Below, piece by piece: positions 20,634 through 30,155 of a DNA stretch of 64,000 nucleotides (position 1 is the stretch's first letter; every line of letters starts with the position of its first letter). The notes beneath the pieces are model-generated. The model ran no database searches, was not told the DNA's origin, and worked only from the letters and a program-made list of their open reading frames with translations. This DNA comes from Flavobacteriales bacterium (lineage in GTDB: Bacteria; Bacteroidota; Bacteroidia; JACJYZ01): positions 744,001-808,000 of the forward strand of contig JACJYZ010000004.1 of the NCBI GenBank assembly GCA_020635855.1, given 5' to 3'. Position numbers and translations under genes: made by a program.

Positions 20634-21642
20634 TCTTCCGGTAAGAAAGTGTGATCACTAATAGCGACAAGCCACCCGTTACCGCCATCACGATATACTG
20701 GGTGCCATGTACCAAATAAGCGAATGATACGGAAGAATCGGCTGAAATGTTATACAATTCTTCAAGGGTATAGGCAACAAAGGTGTGATAGGTGCCCACG
20801 CCACCGGGAACCGGTGCAAGTATCCCCAGGCTTCCGGTGGTCAGGATGGTGAACCCTTCCCCGACGCCCAGGTGGGATGTGGCATCCATGGCGAAGAAGC
20901 ATACATATACCATCAGGAAATAGCAGAGCCAGATGAAAACGGTGTGCATAACGAACAATCCCTTTCCGGGCATGGTTGCAATGGTGCGCAGTCCGTTCAT
21001 GAATCCCACCAGGATGCGCCTGAACTTGAAATAGTATTTACCGCCATGTGCGCGGAACTTGCGGATCCCCCACCTCATGGCTAAGATGCCGAGAACCGCC
21101 AGCACAATCAGCACCACCAGGTAAATCCAAACATGTTCGCGTTGTGCCGCCCATTTGTTCTGCAAGGGTTCCCAGATGTGGGTTCCCAGGAAGTTTTCCA
21201 GCTGGTTGAGCTGAACCACAACGGTGATGCCGATGATCAGCAGAAAACTGAGCATATCAATGCCGCGTTCCACCAGCACGGTGCCCACAAGGTTTTGCAG
21301 GGGTATTTTACCTTTTCGTGCCAGCACACCACAGCGGGTGATTTCTCCCAACCGGGGAATGGCCATGTTGGACAGGTAGCCGATCATGGTGGCGTGAAAG
21401 GTGGTGGTAAGCCGGGTTGGGTAACCCAGTGACCGGATCAGCAGGTTCCATCTGGCGGCTCTTGACAAATGGCTCAGCAGGGCGATTGCCCCGGAAAGTA
21501 CCACCCATTGATAATGGGCTTTTTTCAGCTGGCTGAGCAGAATACGGATGTCTATTTTGGACGAGACATACCAGAGAAGTCCGATCCCGACACCCAGGAA
21601 GAGAAGGTATTTGAGGATAACGAAGATTCTCTTCCTGGCCAA
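20623..21642 (-). CDS. Flippase-like / lysylphosphatidylglycerol synthase TM-domain protein
   Basis: This 339-residue integral membrane protein has about eight hydrophobic helices and the family pattern RAARWNLLIRSLGYPT, GYLSNMAIPRLGEITRCGVL and GSLGILAPVPGGVGTYHTF, typical of the UPF0104 / LPG_synthase_TM family. It lacks the soluble MprF catalytic domain, so lipid lysylation is not implied. The start is a TTG right after the panD stop codon, with an in-frame TGA three codons upstream. Its place between panD and rfaE2 is conserved in the phylum. Confidence 0.85.
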   Translation of the reverse strand: MARKRIFVILKYLLFLGVGIGLLWYVSSKIDIRILLSQLKKAHYQWVVLSGAIALLSHLSRAARWNLLIRSLGYPTRLTTTFHATMIGYLSNMAIPRLGEITRCGVLARKGKIPLQNLVGTVLVERGIDMLSFLLIIGITVVVQLNQLENFLGTHIWEPLQNKWAAQREHVWIYLVVLIVLAVLGILAMRWGIRKFRAHGGKYYFKFRRILVGFMNGLRTIATMPGKGLFVMHTVFIWLCYFLMVYVCFFAMDATSHLGVGEGFTILTTGSLGILAPVPGGVGTYHTFVAYTLEELYNISADSSVSFAYLVHGTQYIVMAVTGGLSLLVITLSYRKNAN

Positions 21643-21643
21643 G

Positions 21644-21994
21644 CTATGTCAGTCGGTTGGTTGCCGTATCCGGAAAGATCAGGCGGGGTTTGAAGGATTT
21701 TGCTTCTTCAAAATCCATATGGGCATACGAGATCACAATCACAATGTCACCCACCGCCACACGCCTCGCAGCCGGTCCGTTCATGCACACCACACCCGAT
21801 CCGCGTTCACCTTTGATGATGTATGTTTCCAGTCGTTCGCCATTGTTGATGTTCACCACCTGTACCTTTTCGTTTGCGATCAGGTTGGCGGCATCCAGCA
21901 GGTCTTCATCAATGGTGATGCTTCCCACGTAATTCAGGTTGGCCTCGGTTACGGTCACCCTGTGAATCTTCGATTTTACTATTTCTATCAACAT
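21644..21994 (-). CDS. panD: Aspartate 1-decarboxylase proenzyme
   Basis: A 116-residue pyruvoyl enzyme that makes beta-alanine for pantothenate and coenzyme A. Self-cleavage occurs at G24-S25 in NYVGSITID, exposing the pyruvoyl group. The N-terminal lysine K9, the conserved NGER segment and GAAR-like NGPAARR are present. A -7 promoter box ends only four bases before the ATG, so the transcript is probably leaderless. The stop directly abuts the next gene. Confidence 0.96.
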   Translation of the reverse strand: MLIEIVKSKIHRVTVTEANLNYVGSITIDEDLLDAANLIANEKVQVVNINNGERLETYIIKGERGSGVVCMNGPAARRVAVGDIVIVISYAHMDFEEAKSFKPRLIFPDTATNRLT

Positions 21995-21998
21995 ACCA

Positions 21999-22006
21999 CA
22001 AAAGTA
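21999..22006 (-). promoter_or_regulatory. -7 promoter box for panD operon
   Basis: On the minus strand the sequence reads TACTTTTG, matching TAnnTTTG, with four bases to the panD ATG. Confidence 0.6.
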
Positions 22007-22032
22007 ATCAAAAAGCACATGCAATCTTCCCC

Positions 22033-22746
22033 TCACGACCTGACGGAAAAGGCCAGCGCGGCCACACTGACCCGGCAATCCGGCAGGTTCGTCAGCAAGG
22101 CGGCGATGGCTTCGAGGGTTGCACCCGTCGTGATCACATCATCCACCACCAGAACATGTTTACCCGCCAGGCGCATGGGATCCGCCAACCGGAAGCTGTG
22201 ATCGGCGTTGAGCCAACGTTCGTACCGGCCCTTTCGGGTCTGACTTTTCCTGTTGCCGCTGCGCAAGACACAAAACGTTTCACATGGAACACCCAGAATT
22301 TCCGCCACCTCCCGGGCGATCCACTCACTTTGGTTGTAACCCCTTTGCCTGTATCGTTCGCGGGTGAGTGGTACCGGCACGATCACATCCACCTGCCATT
22401 GCATGTGCAGAATGCATCGACCGAGTTCCATGCCCAATACACGGGCGGTGTCGTGCTGGGCGTGATACTTGATGCCGTGGATCAGCCGCTGTGTGATGCC
22501 ACCCCTTCGGAAGGCAAGCAGGGCGGTGGCATACCGGATCTCTACACGCCCCCAGAAAATTTTGTGCAACGCGTGATCAGTGCCGCCGGTAAATAAAGTT
22601 CTCGGGAGTGAAGCCATACACACCAGGCAAATGCCGGTTTCCCCGGTATGCAGGTTGCGATGGCATCCGGCACAAAGCCTGGGAAAGAAGAGATGGAGTA
22701 AACTTTTACCGTAGGCGGTGATCCGGGACGGCCAATGTTTTTTCAT
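22033..22746 (-). CDS. ComF family phosphoribosyltransferase-like protein
   Basis: A 237-residue protein with an N-terminal zinc motif (CAGC...CLVC) and a C-terminal phosphoribosyltransferase domain carrying the PRPP loop HVLVVDDVITTGAT. YRQRGYNQSE and SQTRKGRYER are further ComF signatures. Family members take part in DNA uptake during transformation; in Bacteroidota the gene is widespread but the role is less clear. ATG 22746 is used; a GTG two codons earlier is possible. Confidence 0.9.
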   Translation of the reverse strand: MKKHWPSRITAYGKSLLHLFFPRLCAGCHRNLHTGETGICLVCMASLPRTLFTGGTDHALHKIFWGRVEIRYATALLAFRRGGITQRLIHGIKYHAQHDTARVLGMELGRCILHMQWQVDVIVPVPLTRERYRQRGYNQSEWIAREVAEILGVPCETFCVLRSGNRKSQTRKGRYERWLNADHSFRLADPMRLAGKHVLVVDDVITTGATLEAIAALLTNLPDCRVSVAALAFSVRS

Positions 22747-22846
22747 GATCACATGATCAGATGAGGCCCTCCGTGAACGTTTGCAGCGAAGGTAGCGGAA
22801 GCAAAACAGAATGGCAATCCTTCAGAATGCCTACAGAATGTAAAGG

Positions 22847-22854
22847 TATCTTTG
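22847..22854 (+). promoter_or_regulatory. -7 promoter box for two-component operon
   Basis: TATCTTTG matches TAnnTTTG and ends 30 bases before the response regulator ATG at 22885. Confidence 0.6.
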
Positions 22855-22884
22855 ACGATGCATCCGTACGTATAAGCTTCCGAC

Positions 22885-23562
22885 ATGAAGATCCTCATCA
22901 TTGAAGACGAACCGGACCTGCAGGCATCCATCGCAGGATACCTGAAGGATCAGGGCTTTCTTTGTGAACTCGCATCCGATTTCGCGGAAGCGAGTGAGAA
23001 GGTGGCCATGTACGTGTATGATTGCCTTGTGGTTGATCTCAACCTTCCCGGCGGAAACGGCATGGAGATCATCCGCCAGGTGAAAGCCGGTCACCCGGAT
23101 ACCGGCCTTATTATTCTTTCGGCACGTGATGCACTCGACGACAGGCTTGAGGGACTTTCCATCGGCGCAGATGACTACCTGACCAAGCCGTTTCACCTGA
23201 GTGAACTGAACGCACGCATTCATTCCATCATCCGCAGGCGAAGGTTCCAGGGCGCCAACGAAGTGGTGTTCGGAGAGATCACCCTTGACCCGCAATCCAG
23301 GCGCGTGTTCGTATGCGGTGAAGAACTCATCCTTACACCCAAGGAATACGGATTGCTGTCGTTCTTCCTGGCCAACCGCGACCGGGTGGTGGGTAAAGAA
23401 GCCCTGTCCGAACATATCTGGGGCGACCACATCGACATGGCCGATCATTTCGATTTTCTCTATACCCATATTAAAAATCTGCGCCGTAAATTGATGCAGG
23501 CCGGGGCAGAAGACTACATCCGCACTGTTTATGGCATCGGCTACAAATGGCAGGCAAAATGA
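22885..23562 (+). CDS. OmpR-family response regulator
   Basis: The 225-residue protein has a receiver domain (residues 1-120) with phospho-acceptor D51 in LVVDLNLPGGNG, the acidic pocket EDEPD and K101-type lysine in DDYLTKPF. A winged-helix DNA-binding domain follows (residues ~130-225: ILTPKEYGLLSFFLANR). Its stop overlaps the kinase start by four bases. Together with the kinase it probably controls the outer-membrane receptor gene just downstream (inference from order). Confidence 0.93.
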   Translation: MKILIIEDEPDLQASIAGYLKDQGFLCELASDFAEASEKVAMYVYDCLVVDLNLPGGNGMEIIRQVKAGHPDTGLIILSARDALDDRLEGLSIGADDYLTKPFHLSELNARIHSIIRRRRFQGANEVVFGEITLDPQSRRVFVCGEELILTPKEYGLLSFFLANRDRVVGKEALSEHIWGDHIDMADHFDFLYTHIKNLRRKLMQAGAEDYIRTVYGIGYKWQAK

Positions 23563-24830
23563 GGCTTTTCACCATCACAACCCTGTGGTACACGATCATC
23601 TCCGCATTGGTGTTCGCCGGGGCGGGAATGGCATTCTTTCTCGCCATTGAAGATCTCATGCGCGAAGAAGCGGATGAACAACTCCACAATGAAAAACTGG
23701 TGATCCTGGATCAACTGCGGAAAGGTGAGGCGCCTGAACCGGCATGTGTTTCGATGGACAAACGGATCCACATCATTCCATTGCCAGCCGGCCAAAAGGT
23801 GAAAGAGGAATACAGCGACACCACCATGCAATTCAGGTATGCAGACGGAGATGAAGAAGTCCTTCCTTTCCGGCGATTGATCGCAGGTGTGGACGCGGGC
23901 GGGAACGCCTACAAGCTGGATATCTCCATTTCCATGCTGGAGTCGGACGACCTCGGCGAAAGGATCCTCAAACTTGTGCTGACCCTTTTCGGAGTTACGC
24001 TGCTGCTCATCCTTGGTCTGAATGTGTTGTTGTCTCGCCTGCTGTGGAAACCCTTCCGCAGCATGCTGACGCAGATGCAACAATACAAGGTGGAACAACA
24101 TCAGGCGTTGGAGATTCCCGCTTCTTCTATTGCGGAATTCCGTGAACTGGGTGCAGCCCTGAAACACCTGACCGACCGGGTGCATGCTTCTTTCGATAGT
24201 CTCAAGGAGTTCACAGAAAATGCGTCACACGAGATCCAAACGCCGCTGGCCATCCTGCAGTCGAAAGCAGAATCATTGATGCAGGCCGAAGACCTGGCCA
24301 TACACCATGCGGATGATCTGGCCGGAATGGCGAGGGCCGTGCAACGTTTGTCGCGACTGAACCAGGCGTTGCTGCTCCTGTCGAAAATAGAGAACAGGCA
24401 GTTCCCGGATCAGACACTCATCCGGCCGGCGGCTTTGATCCAATCGATCCTGGATAATTTCAGTGAATGGATGGATGAAAAACACCTGCAACTGGAAACG
24501 GAGTTGGATGCTGATGTGTCCCTGTCGATGAACCCCGTGCTGGCCGACATACTCCTGTCAAACCTCATCGGTAACGCCATCCGCCACAGCAAGGAACAAG
24601 GGATCATCCGCATCCGTCTTACCAGCCGTGAACTGCAGCTGGAAAACACCGGGGGACCGCCGGTTGCCGACGGAGAAAAATTGTTCGGGCGTTTTCACAA
24701 AGCGGATCCGTCGTCTCGGTCGCTCGGACTGGGATTGTCCATCGTACGGAAAATCTGCGATGTGCAGGGCTATACCATCCGCTATGAAGGCCGCATGCCG
24801 GATGTGCATCGGTTTGTTCTCGGATTCTGA
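23559..24830 (+). CDS. Membrane sensor histidine kinase
   Basis: A 423-residue kinase with two membrane helices (about 8-28 and 145-165) flanking a ~115-residue periplasmic sensor. HisKA carries H224 in ENASHEIQTPLA, and the HATPase has an N-box LIGNAIRHSKE, DGEKLFGRF and LGLGLSIVRKI. The ATG at 23559 overlaps the regulator stop (ATGA); an ATG four codons earlier is also possible. Cognate partner of the adjacent OmpR-type regulator. Confidence 0.92.
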   Translation: MRLFTITTLWYTIISALVFAGAGMAFFLAIEDLMREEADEQLHNEKLVILDQLRKGEAPEPACVSMDKRIHIIPLPAGQKVKEEYSDTTMQFRYADGDEEVLPFRRLIAGVDAGGNAYKLDISISMLESDDLGERILKLVLTLFGVTLLLILGLNVLLSRLLWKPFRSMLTQMQQYKVEQHQALEIPASSIAEFRELGAALKHLTDRVHASFDSLKEFTENASHEIQTPLAILQSKAESLMQAEDLAIHHADDLAGMARAVQRLSRLNQALLLLSKIENRQFPDQTLIRPAALIQSILDNFSEWMDEKHLQLETELDADVSLSMNPVLADILLSNLIGNAIRHSKEQGIIRIRLTSRELQLENTGGPPVADGEKLFGRFHKADPSSRSLGLGLSIVRKICDVQGYTIRYEGRMPDVHRFVLGF

Positions 24831-24884
24831 TTCAGAATTGCTACAGATTGCTGCCGGATCTTCGCTGCAAACATTCCGGATCGC

Positions 24885-27296
24885 ATGCAAACATACAGGT
24901 ACATTTTTCTGTCGATCGCCATGGTGTTATGTGCATCGTGTGCACTTGCCCAGGGCGGTTCAACCCTCCGGGGTACCGTTGTGGATGCGGGCAATGATGA
25001 AGCACTGCCCTTTGCCAACGTGGGTTTGTTCCGACAGGCAGACAGCTCCCTGGTGCAGGGTACCACTACATCAGGCACCGGTCAGTTTGTGTTCAGGGAT
25101 GTGCCTGAAGGAACGTATCGCCTGCGGGTGACCTTCATCGGGTATGCGGAACAGGTGGTGAACAACCTGCGTACTTCGGGTAAGGCAATTGAGGTGGGAA
25201 AGATTTCACTCGAACCGGTTTCACAGGAGTTGCAGGAAACCGAGATCACCGCAGAGCGGCCCCTGATGGAGATGGATCTTGACCGAAAAGTCTATCACGT
25301 GGACCAGGACATCCAGGGCCAGTCGGGTTCTGCTTCGGAGGTGCTTGAGAACATACCGTCGGTTTCCGTGAGCGCCGAAGGTGATGTCAGTCTGAGGGGT
25401 TCTTCGAATGTGACATACTTCATCAACGGTCGTCCTTCCGCCCTGCTCAGAATAAACCCGGCCGCTGCCCTCCAGCAGATACCGGCTTCCAGCATCGAGC
25501 GCATTGAAGTCATCACCAATCCGTCTGCGAAATTCAGACCCGATGGAGCAGCCGGTATCATCAATATCGTGTTAAAGAAAGACCGCAAAGAGGGATTCAA
25601 CGGTACGCTGAGCGCCAATGCCGGAAACGGTGGTCGGTACAATACCAACCTGATGCTGGGCATACAAAAGAAAAAGGTGAACCTGTTCGGGAACTATGGG
25701 GTACGGTGGGACCAGCGATTGCGAACCATCTCGGATGAGCGGACCTATCTGGATTCAACCGGAATGCCGGAAAGCTATTATGAGCGCAATACGGATGGCA
25801 GATATCGTTCGGTATCGCACACCGCGAATGTGGGCGGAGAATGGCACATCAACAACAAAAATGTGTTTTCTCTCAACGGAAACGGATACTACCGGGGCAT
25901 GGACCGGCCAAAGGAATTTTCCACCGTCAGCTATGACCTGCAACACGCCGTTACCGAAAACTTCCTGACGCAACAGGATGGAAGGGAAGATGAATACGAG
26001 GTGGAAGGAAGTGCGGGATTTGAACATCAGTTCGGGAAAGAAGACCACGCCATTCAATTCGAACTGAATGCTTCTACATACAGTGAGAAAGAGTGGAACG
26101 GCTTCAACGAAACCTATCAATACCCGGAAAGGGAAAATTACCAGAGTGAGGTGGAGATACGCAAGTCGGGCAAGCAGGTTGAAAGTGTGGTGGAGTATAC
26201 GCTTCCGTTGGGTGAAGACCGTGAGCTGGAAGCCGGTTACGAGGGAACCTACAATGCAGATTACATCCGCTATTCCGGAACCTACCTTGACACCGTGGCA
26301 GGTAACTGGAAAAAAGACCTGATCAAATCCAACCGCTTCCGCATCAACCAGCAGCTGCATGCCATGTATACCACTTACGGGTTTGACCTGGAGAACCTGG
26401 GCGTGATGGTTGGTGTGCGTGCAGAACAATCCATCCTCTCATCCCACCTGCTCAATACCGATTCACTGATCCCGAATCACTACTTCAAATTGTATCCGAG
26501 CCTGCACCTGAACCATGAAGCGGGTGAAGGAAAGGAATGGCAGTTCAGCTATACCCGACGTGTGAACCGGCCCGACGGAGATGAATTGAACCCTTTCGGC
26601 GAATACAACGATCCCCGCCATGTGGAAGCGGGAAACCCAGCACTGAAGCCCGAACAAATCCATTCCGTGGAACTGGGTTATCAGCGAACGGCATCAAAGG
26701 CTAGCTGGAGCAGCACACTGTTTTACCGCTATGTATTCGATGCACTGGAAGAAGTGACAAGCACCATCATGGATTCCGTCATCCTGACCACGCTGGACAA
26801 CCTCGCCTCTGAGCAGGCGGCGGGCTGGGAAAGTACGTTCCAGGGAAAGCCGTTCAGGTGGTTGTCGGTGCAGGGAAGCGGAACAGTTTACTACAATGAG
26901 GTGAATGCCATCAACCTGGGATATACCACACCGAAGTCAAACGTTACCTGGTCAGCCCGGGTTAATAGCAATGTGTACCTCCCCCGGAAAACCCTGGTAC
27001 AGGTAACCACCAGGTACAATGCACCCAGGCTTGGTGCACAGGGCAGAAGCAAAGGTTCATTCGTGTGCAACCTCGGTGCACGTAAAAAGTTATGGGATGA
27101 CAAGGCATCACTGGTAGTGACGGTGTCGGACGTATTCAATACCTCCCGCTGGGGAGAAGTGTTGCATACACCCGAGATGGACCAGGTATATGTGTCCCAC
27201 CGCAGGTCACAGATCCTGTACATCGGGTTCACCTGGCAGTTCGGCAAGGCTTACCAGAAACAGAAGGAAGACATTCAGTTCGACAACGGTCAGTGA
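24885..27296 (+). CDS. Outer-membrane beta-barrel receptor (TonB-dependent receptor-like)
   Basis: This 803-residue protein has a signal peptide (1-21), a carboxypeptidase-regulatory-like domain (about 25-105: GSTLRGTVVDAGNDEALPF), a plug domain (about 115-230, with DVSLRGSSNVTYFINGRPS and IERIEVITNPSAKF) and a C-terminal barrel of the OMP_b-brl_3 type. It is 54 bases downstream of the two-component pair. A typical TonB box is not evident. The substrate is unknown. Confidence 0.88.
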   Translation: MQTYRYIFLSIAMVLCASCALAQGGSTLRGTVVDAGNDEALPFANVGLFRQADSSLVQGTTTSGTGQFVFRDVPEGTYRLRVTFIGYAEQVVNNLRTSGKAIEVGKISLEPVSQELQETEITAERPLMEMDLDRKVYHVDQDIQGQSGSASEVLENIPSVSVSAEGDVSLRGSSNVTYFINGRPSALLRINPAAALQQIPASSIERIEVITNPSAKFRPDGAAGIINIVLKKDRKEGFNGTLSANAGNGGRYNTNLMLGIQKKKVNLFGNYGVRWDQRLRTISDERTYLDSTGMPESYYERNTDGRYRSVSHTANVGGEWHINNKNVFSLNGNGYYRGMDRPKEFSTVSYDLQHAVTENFLTQQDGREDEYEVEGSAGFEHQFGKEDHAIQFELNASTYSEKEWNGFNETYQYPERENYQSEVEIRKSGKQVESVVEYTLPLGEDRELEAGYEGTYNADYIRYSGTYLDTVAGNWKKDLIKSNRFRINQQLHAMYTTYGFDLENLGVMVGVRAEQSILSSHLLNTDSLIPNHYFKLYPSLHLNHEAGEGKEWQFSYTRRVNRPDGDELNPFGEYNDPRHVEAGNPALKPEQIHSVELGYQRTASKASWSSTLFYRYVFDALEEVTSTIMDSVILTTLDNLASEQAAGWESTFQGKPFRWLSVQGSGTVYYNEVNAINLGYTTPKSNVTWSARVNSNVYLPRKTLVQVTTRYNAPRLGAQGRSKGSFVCNLGARKKLWDDKASLVVTVSDVFNTSRWGEVLHTPEMDQVYVSHRRSQILYIGFTWQFGKAYQKQKEDIQFDNGQ

Positions 27297-27324
27297 AGAT
27301 GCAATACGGTTGTATCTTGGTGGG

Positions 27325-27774
27325 ATGAAACAACACGCTCTCTTCACCCTGATGGTTGCCTGCATCACAGCATGCACCTCACCCGCATCCGATCCGGTGT
27401 CTGAATCAGCCACATTGAAACAAACCGACCTGGACATGAGTGCACTGGCAGCCAGGGAAGGTTTCTTCAAAGCTTTGTCGGATTATGCAGCAGATGATTT
27501 TGTAAAACTGAACGATGGTTCCATGCCCATCATCGGCAAGGCGGCGTACATCGAAAGCAACGGCGGAAAACCGGGTCCGAAAGGGATCACCTGGGAACCT
27601 GTGGATGCAAGGGTGGCCGCATCCTGTGACCTGGGGTATACCTGGGGAAACTGGACATACGGGACCGGTGATACGGTCTACTACGGCAACTATTTCACTG
27701 CATGGAGGAAGGGGGAGGACGGACACTGGCATGTTGCGTTGGACGGGGGAAACAGTACACCTGCAAAGCCTTAG
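27325..27774 (+). CDS. SnoaL/DUF4440-like lipoprotein
   Basis: The 149-residue protein has a short lipoprotein signal ending ITAC (Cys 17). The mature part has an NTF2-like cone-fold pattern: AAREGFFKALSDYAADDFV, a DG-containing segment, and the closing pair GNWTYGTGDT / YYGNYFTAWRKGEDGHWHV. DUF4440/SnoaL-like proteins are variable binding or catalytic scaffolds. The start at 27325 is chosen because it gives the lipobox; upstream in-frame codons overlap the receptor gene. Function unknown. Confidence 0.75.
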   Translation: MKQHALFTLMVACITACTSPASDPVSESATLKQTDLDMSALAAREGFFKALSDYAADDFVKLNDGSMPIIGKAAYIESNGGKPGPKGITWEPVDARVAASCDLGYTWGNWTYGTGDTVYYGNYFTAWRKGEDGHWHVALDGGNSTPAKP

Positions 27775-27818
27775 GGATGTTCCGGCGGAAAATGCTGACA
27801 AATAAAGATTTTAAAGTG

Positions 27819-27826
27819 TATTTTTG
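27819..27826 (+). promoter_or_regulatory. -7 promoter box for desaturase
   Basis: TATTTTTG matches TAnnTTTG. It lies 69 bases before the chosen start, and an in-frame ATG just after the box (27824) would overlap it. Confidence 0.55.
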
Positions 27827-27895
27827 CCGCGTCGAACGCTTACCCGGATCCGGAACTGGACCCTCAATTGCCTCAGACATAATATAACTGTGGAC

Positions 27896-29044
27896 ATGAG
27901 CCGGGAGAATGATGATCTGATGCAAGAAACCGTAACCGAGAAAACAGTACGCCCAGGCTTTCAGCGACCCGAATCCCAAGATTTCTACCATGTGGCACGG
28001 CAACGTGTGCAGCGGTATTTTGAGGAAACCGGGCAATCTACCTACGGCAATGCCAAAATGACCCGCAAGGCGATCTTCCTTTTCAGCCTGTTCGTTTTGA
28101 GCTATGTGTCGTTTTATCTTCCCATCAACCCATGGGTGTTGCTGCTGATTGCCGGCTGCAACGGTTTCCTCACGGCGTTGCTCGGCTTCAACATCGCGCA
28201 TGATGCGGTTCACGGTTCGTTCTCACCCAAAAGCTGGGTGAACAAAATGCTGGGCCTCGTCTTCAATATTGTTGGGGCAAACGATTTCATGTGGCGCATC
28301 AAACACAACATCATTCACCATACCTACACCAATGTGCCGGGTCATGATGACGACATCATGCAGATAAAGATCCTGCGCATGGAGCCCCACAAGGAACTGA
28401 TGAAGATTCATCGCTTCCAATACATTTATGCATTTCTGCTGTACCCGCTGGCCACCTTGTCGTGGGTGTTCATCCGTGATTACGTGAACTTCTTCAGACA
28501 GGATTTCCAGTCAGCTGCAGGCCGCAAACACCCGGTAAGGGAATTCATCCGTCTGCTGGGTTACAAGATCCTGTACTATGCGCTGTTCATTGTTCTGCCC
28601 ATCATGTACATTTCATTGCCATGGTATGCGATTGCAGCCGGATTTGTGTTCATGCACATGGTGGAAGGCCTGGTGCTTTCCATTGTGTTCCAGCTGGCAC
28701 ACGTAGTGGAGAAAGCGCAGTTCCCGATTCCCGGAGATGAAAACGAACTTACACGTTCATGGGCGGTGCATCAGATGTATACCACTGCGGATTTTGCTAC
28801 GGGCAGCAAACTTGTGACGTTCCTTGTAGGCGGATTGAATTTTCAGGTTGAACATCACCTGTTTCCCAAGGTGTGTCACATTCATTACCCGCAGATTGCG
28901 CCCATCATCAAGGCAACGGCAGAGGAATTTAACCTCCCTTACAATGAGTACGGATCATTGGGAGCGGCACTGCGTTCACATGTACAAACGTTGTGGGACT
29001 TCGGCCACGAGATGGTGCCGGAAACCGCCCGGGTGCGATCCTGA
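27896..29044 (+). CDS. Front-end type fatty acyl desaturase
   Basis: This 382-residue membrane enzyme has the three histidine boxes of membrane di-iron desaturases: HDAVH, HNIIHH and QVEHH. The Gln in the third box marks front-end (delta-5/6, linoleoyl-CoA-like) desaturases. Four to six helices surround the boxes. The eukaryotic cytochrome b5 domain is absent, as is usual in bacteria, so a separate electron donor is needed. ATG 27896 leaves room for the promoter box. A strong terminator follows the stop. Confidence 0.88.
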   Translation: MSRENDDLMQETVTEKTVRPGFQRPESQDFYHVARQRVQRYFEETGQSTYGNAKMTRKAIFLFSLFVLSYVSFYLPINPWVLLLIAGCNGFLTALLGFNIAHDAVHGSFSPKSWVNKMLGLVFNIVGANDFMWRIKHNIIHHTYTNVPGHDDDIMQIKILRMEPHKELMKIHRFQYIYAFLLYPLATLSWVFIRDYVNFFRQDFQSAAGRKHPVREFIRLLGYKILYYALFIVLPIMYISLPWYAIAAGFVFMHMVEGLVLSIVFQLAHVVEKAQFPIPGDENELTRSWAVHQMYTTADFATGSKLVTFLVGGLNFQVEHHLFPKVCHIHYPQIAPIIKATAEEFNLPYNEYGSLGAALRSHVQTLWDFGHEMVPETARVRS

Positions 29045-29062
29045 TATCTAACAGATACAAAC

Positions 29063-29095
29063 AAAAAAAGGGGACGATCACCGTCCCCTTTTTTT
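29063..29095. terminator. Bidirectional intrinsic terminator
   Basis: GGGGACG (29070-29076) pairs with CGTCCCC (29082-29088) around ATCAC, with seven A before and seven T after. It can end both the desaturase transcript and the convergent lipoprotein transcript. Confidence 0.85.
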
Positions 29096-29115
29096 AATTT
29101 ACCTCAAAGCAGGTT

Positions 29116-29856
29116 TTAGTTGGTACCGCGGATGCAATGGTGGTATCCGTCACCATCGGCTTCGAACACTTTCGATTCACGGGTTCTCCAGGTACCGGAA
29201 GAGTAAATGTAGTCGGACTGGTTCTGCAGCAGTGTAAAGTCACGAACTGTGTGCCAGCTGCCCCATGACTTGTAACGCAGGCGGTGGCGGATGGTGCCAC
29301 GGTAAGGGCTTGCGTTGGTGTGCATGGAGAACTTGTAATTCTCTACATAGCTGGTACCTGTACGATTCACCCAGCAGTAGAGGTAGTCCCAGCCGCCATT
29401 GCAGTAGTTGCTTTGGAACTGACTGGCGCTCATCATCGGCACGTTTTCTTCAGCGGGTTCTGAAACAAACTCCTTCTGGATCATGGGCGCCTGTGTGTAA
29501 TTGGCTTCTGCCTGTGCGAACGCCGTTTTCAGTTGCTGTGGTGCAGCCTGATGCGAAAGGGCTTCATAAAATTGAACAGGGGTCAGTTGTCCGGCTGCCT
29601 CAGGCAATACATCCTTGTTCAGTACACCGGCTGCCAATACTTCGCCGTCCGGGAATTGAGAGAATTCCACGAAACCGTCTTTGCCCATATCGATTCTTGC
29701 CAGCAGGGTTTCTTCTGCGGTCAGGTGTGATTCGTTGGTCTGAATTTTTTCACTCACCTGTTTCTGGGTGGTAATGGCTTCCTTTTCGCAAGCGGAAAAG
29801 AAAACCAGTGCATAGGCCGCGCAGATGGCTGCTACGGATTTTTGAATGGTTTTCAT
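29116..29856 (-). CDS. Lipoprotein of unknown function
   Basis: A 246-residue protein with signal peptide and lipobox FSAC (Cys 23). The N-terminal half is acidic and helical; the C-terminal ~100 residues are rich in Tyr, Trp, Arg and Ser (NGGWDYLYCWVNRTGTSY; RYKSWGSWHTVRDF) and look beta-structured, with two Cys that may pair. I recognise no family. A -7 box lies 142 bases upstream, and a shared terminator lies downstream. Confidence 0.7.
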   Translation of the reverse strand: MKTIQKSVAAICAAYALVFFSACEKEAITTQKQVSEKIQTNESHLTAEETLLARIDMGKDGFVEFSQFPDGEVLAAGVLNKDVLPEAAGQLTPVQFYEALSHQAAPQQLKTAFAQAEANYTQAPMIQKEFVSEPAEENVPMMSASQFQSNYCNGGWDYLYCWVNRTGTSYVENYKFSMHTNASPYRGTIRHRLRYKSWGSWHTVRDFTLLQNQSDYIYSSGTWRTRESKVFEADGDGYHHCIRGTN

Positions 29857-29998
29857 TGTTGTAGGTTTATTTGCCTTACTAGTTTGAAGGGTGTTCAGGC
29901 ATGTTCCCTTGGACAGGTATGACGCGTCTTCATGTGATCCCTAAGAGACCACGGAACGGGTTTGCCCTGCTTCGGAATTGGTCCGATCCGTTCCGGAA

Positions 29999-30006
29999 CA
30001 AATGTA
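29999..30006 (-). promoter_or_regulatory. -7 promoter box for the lipoprotein gene
   Basis: The minus strand reads TACATTTG (TAnnTTTG). It sits in the ~300-base gene-free stretch 29857-30155, where I see nothing else identifiable. Confidence 0.5.
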
Positions 30007-30155
30007 TCTGTGCCCGTCGCGGGAATATGTCAGAAATACATGAAGTGCCGGAATGAGTTCATGAACGGACGGTAACATTTCATATGGCTACCGACGGTAC
30101 GTACCCGAGGTGATTGGGAATAGAAAGTAAGCGTTAAGTGGATGGCATTAAGGCC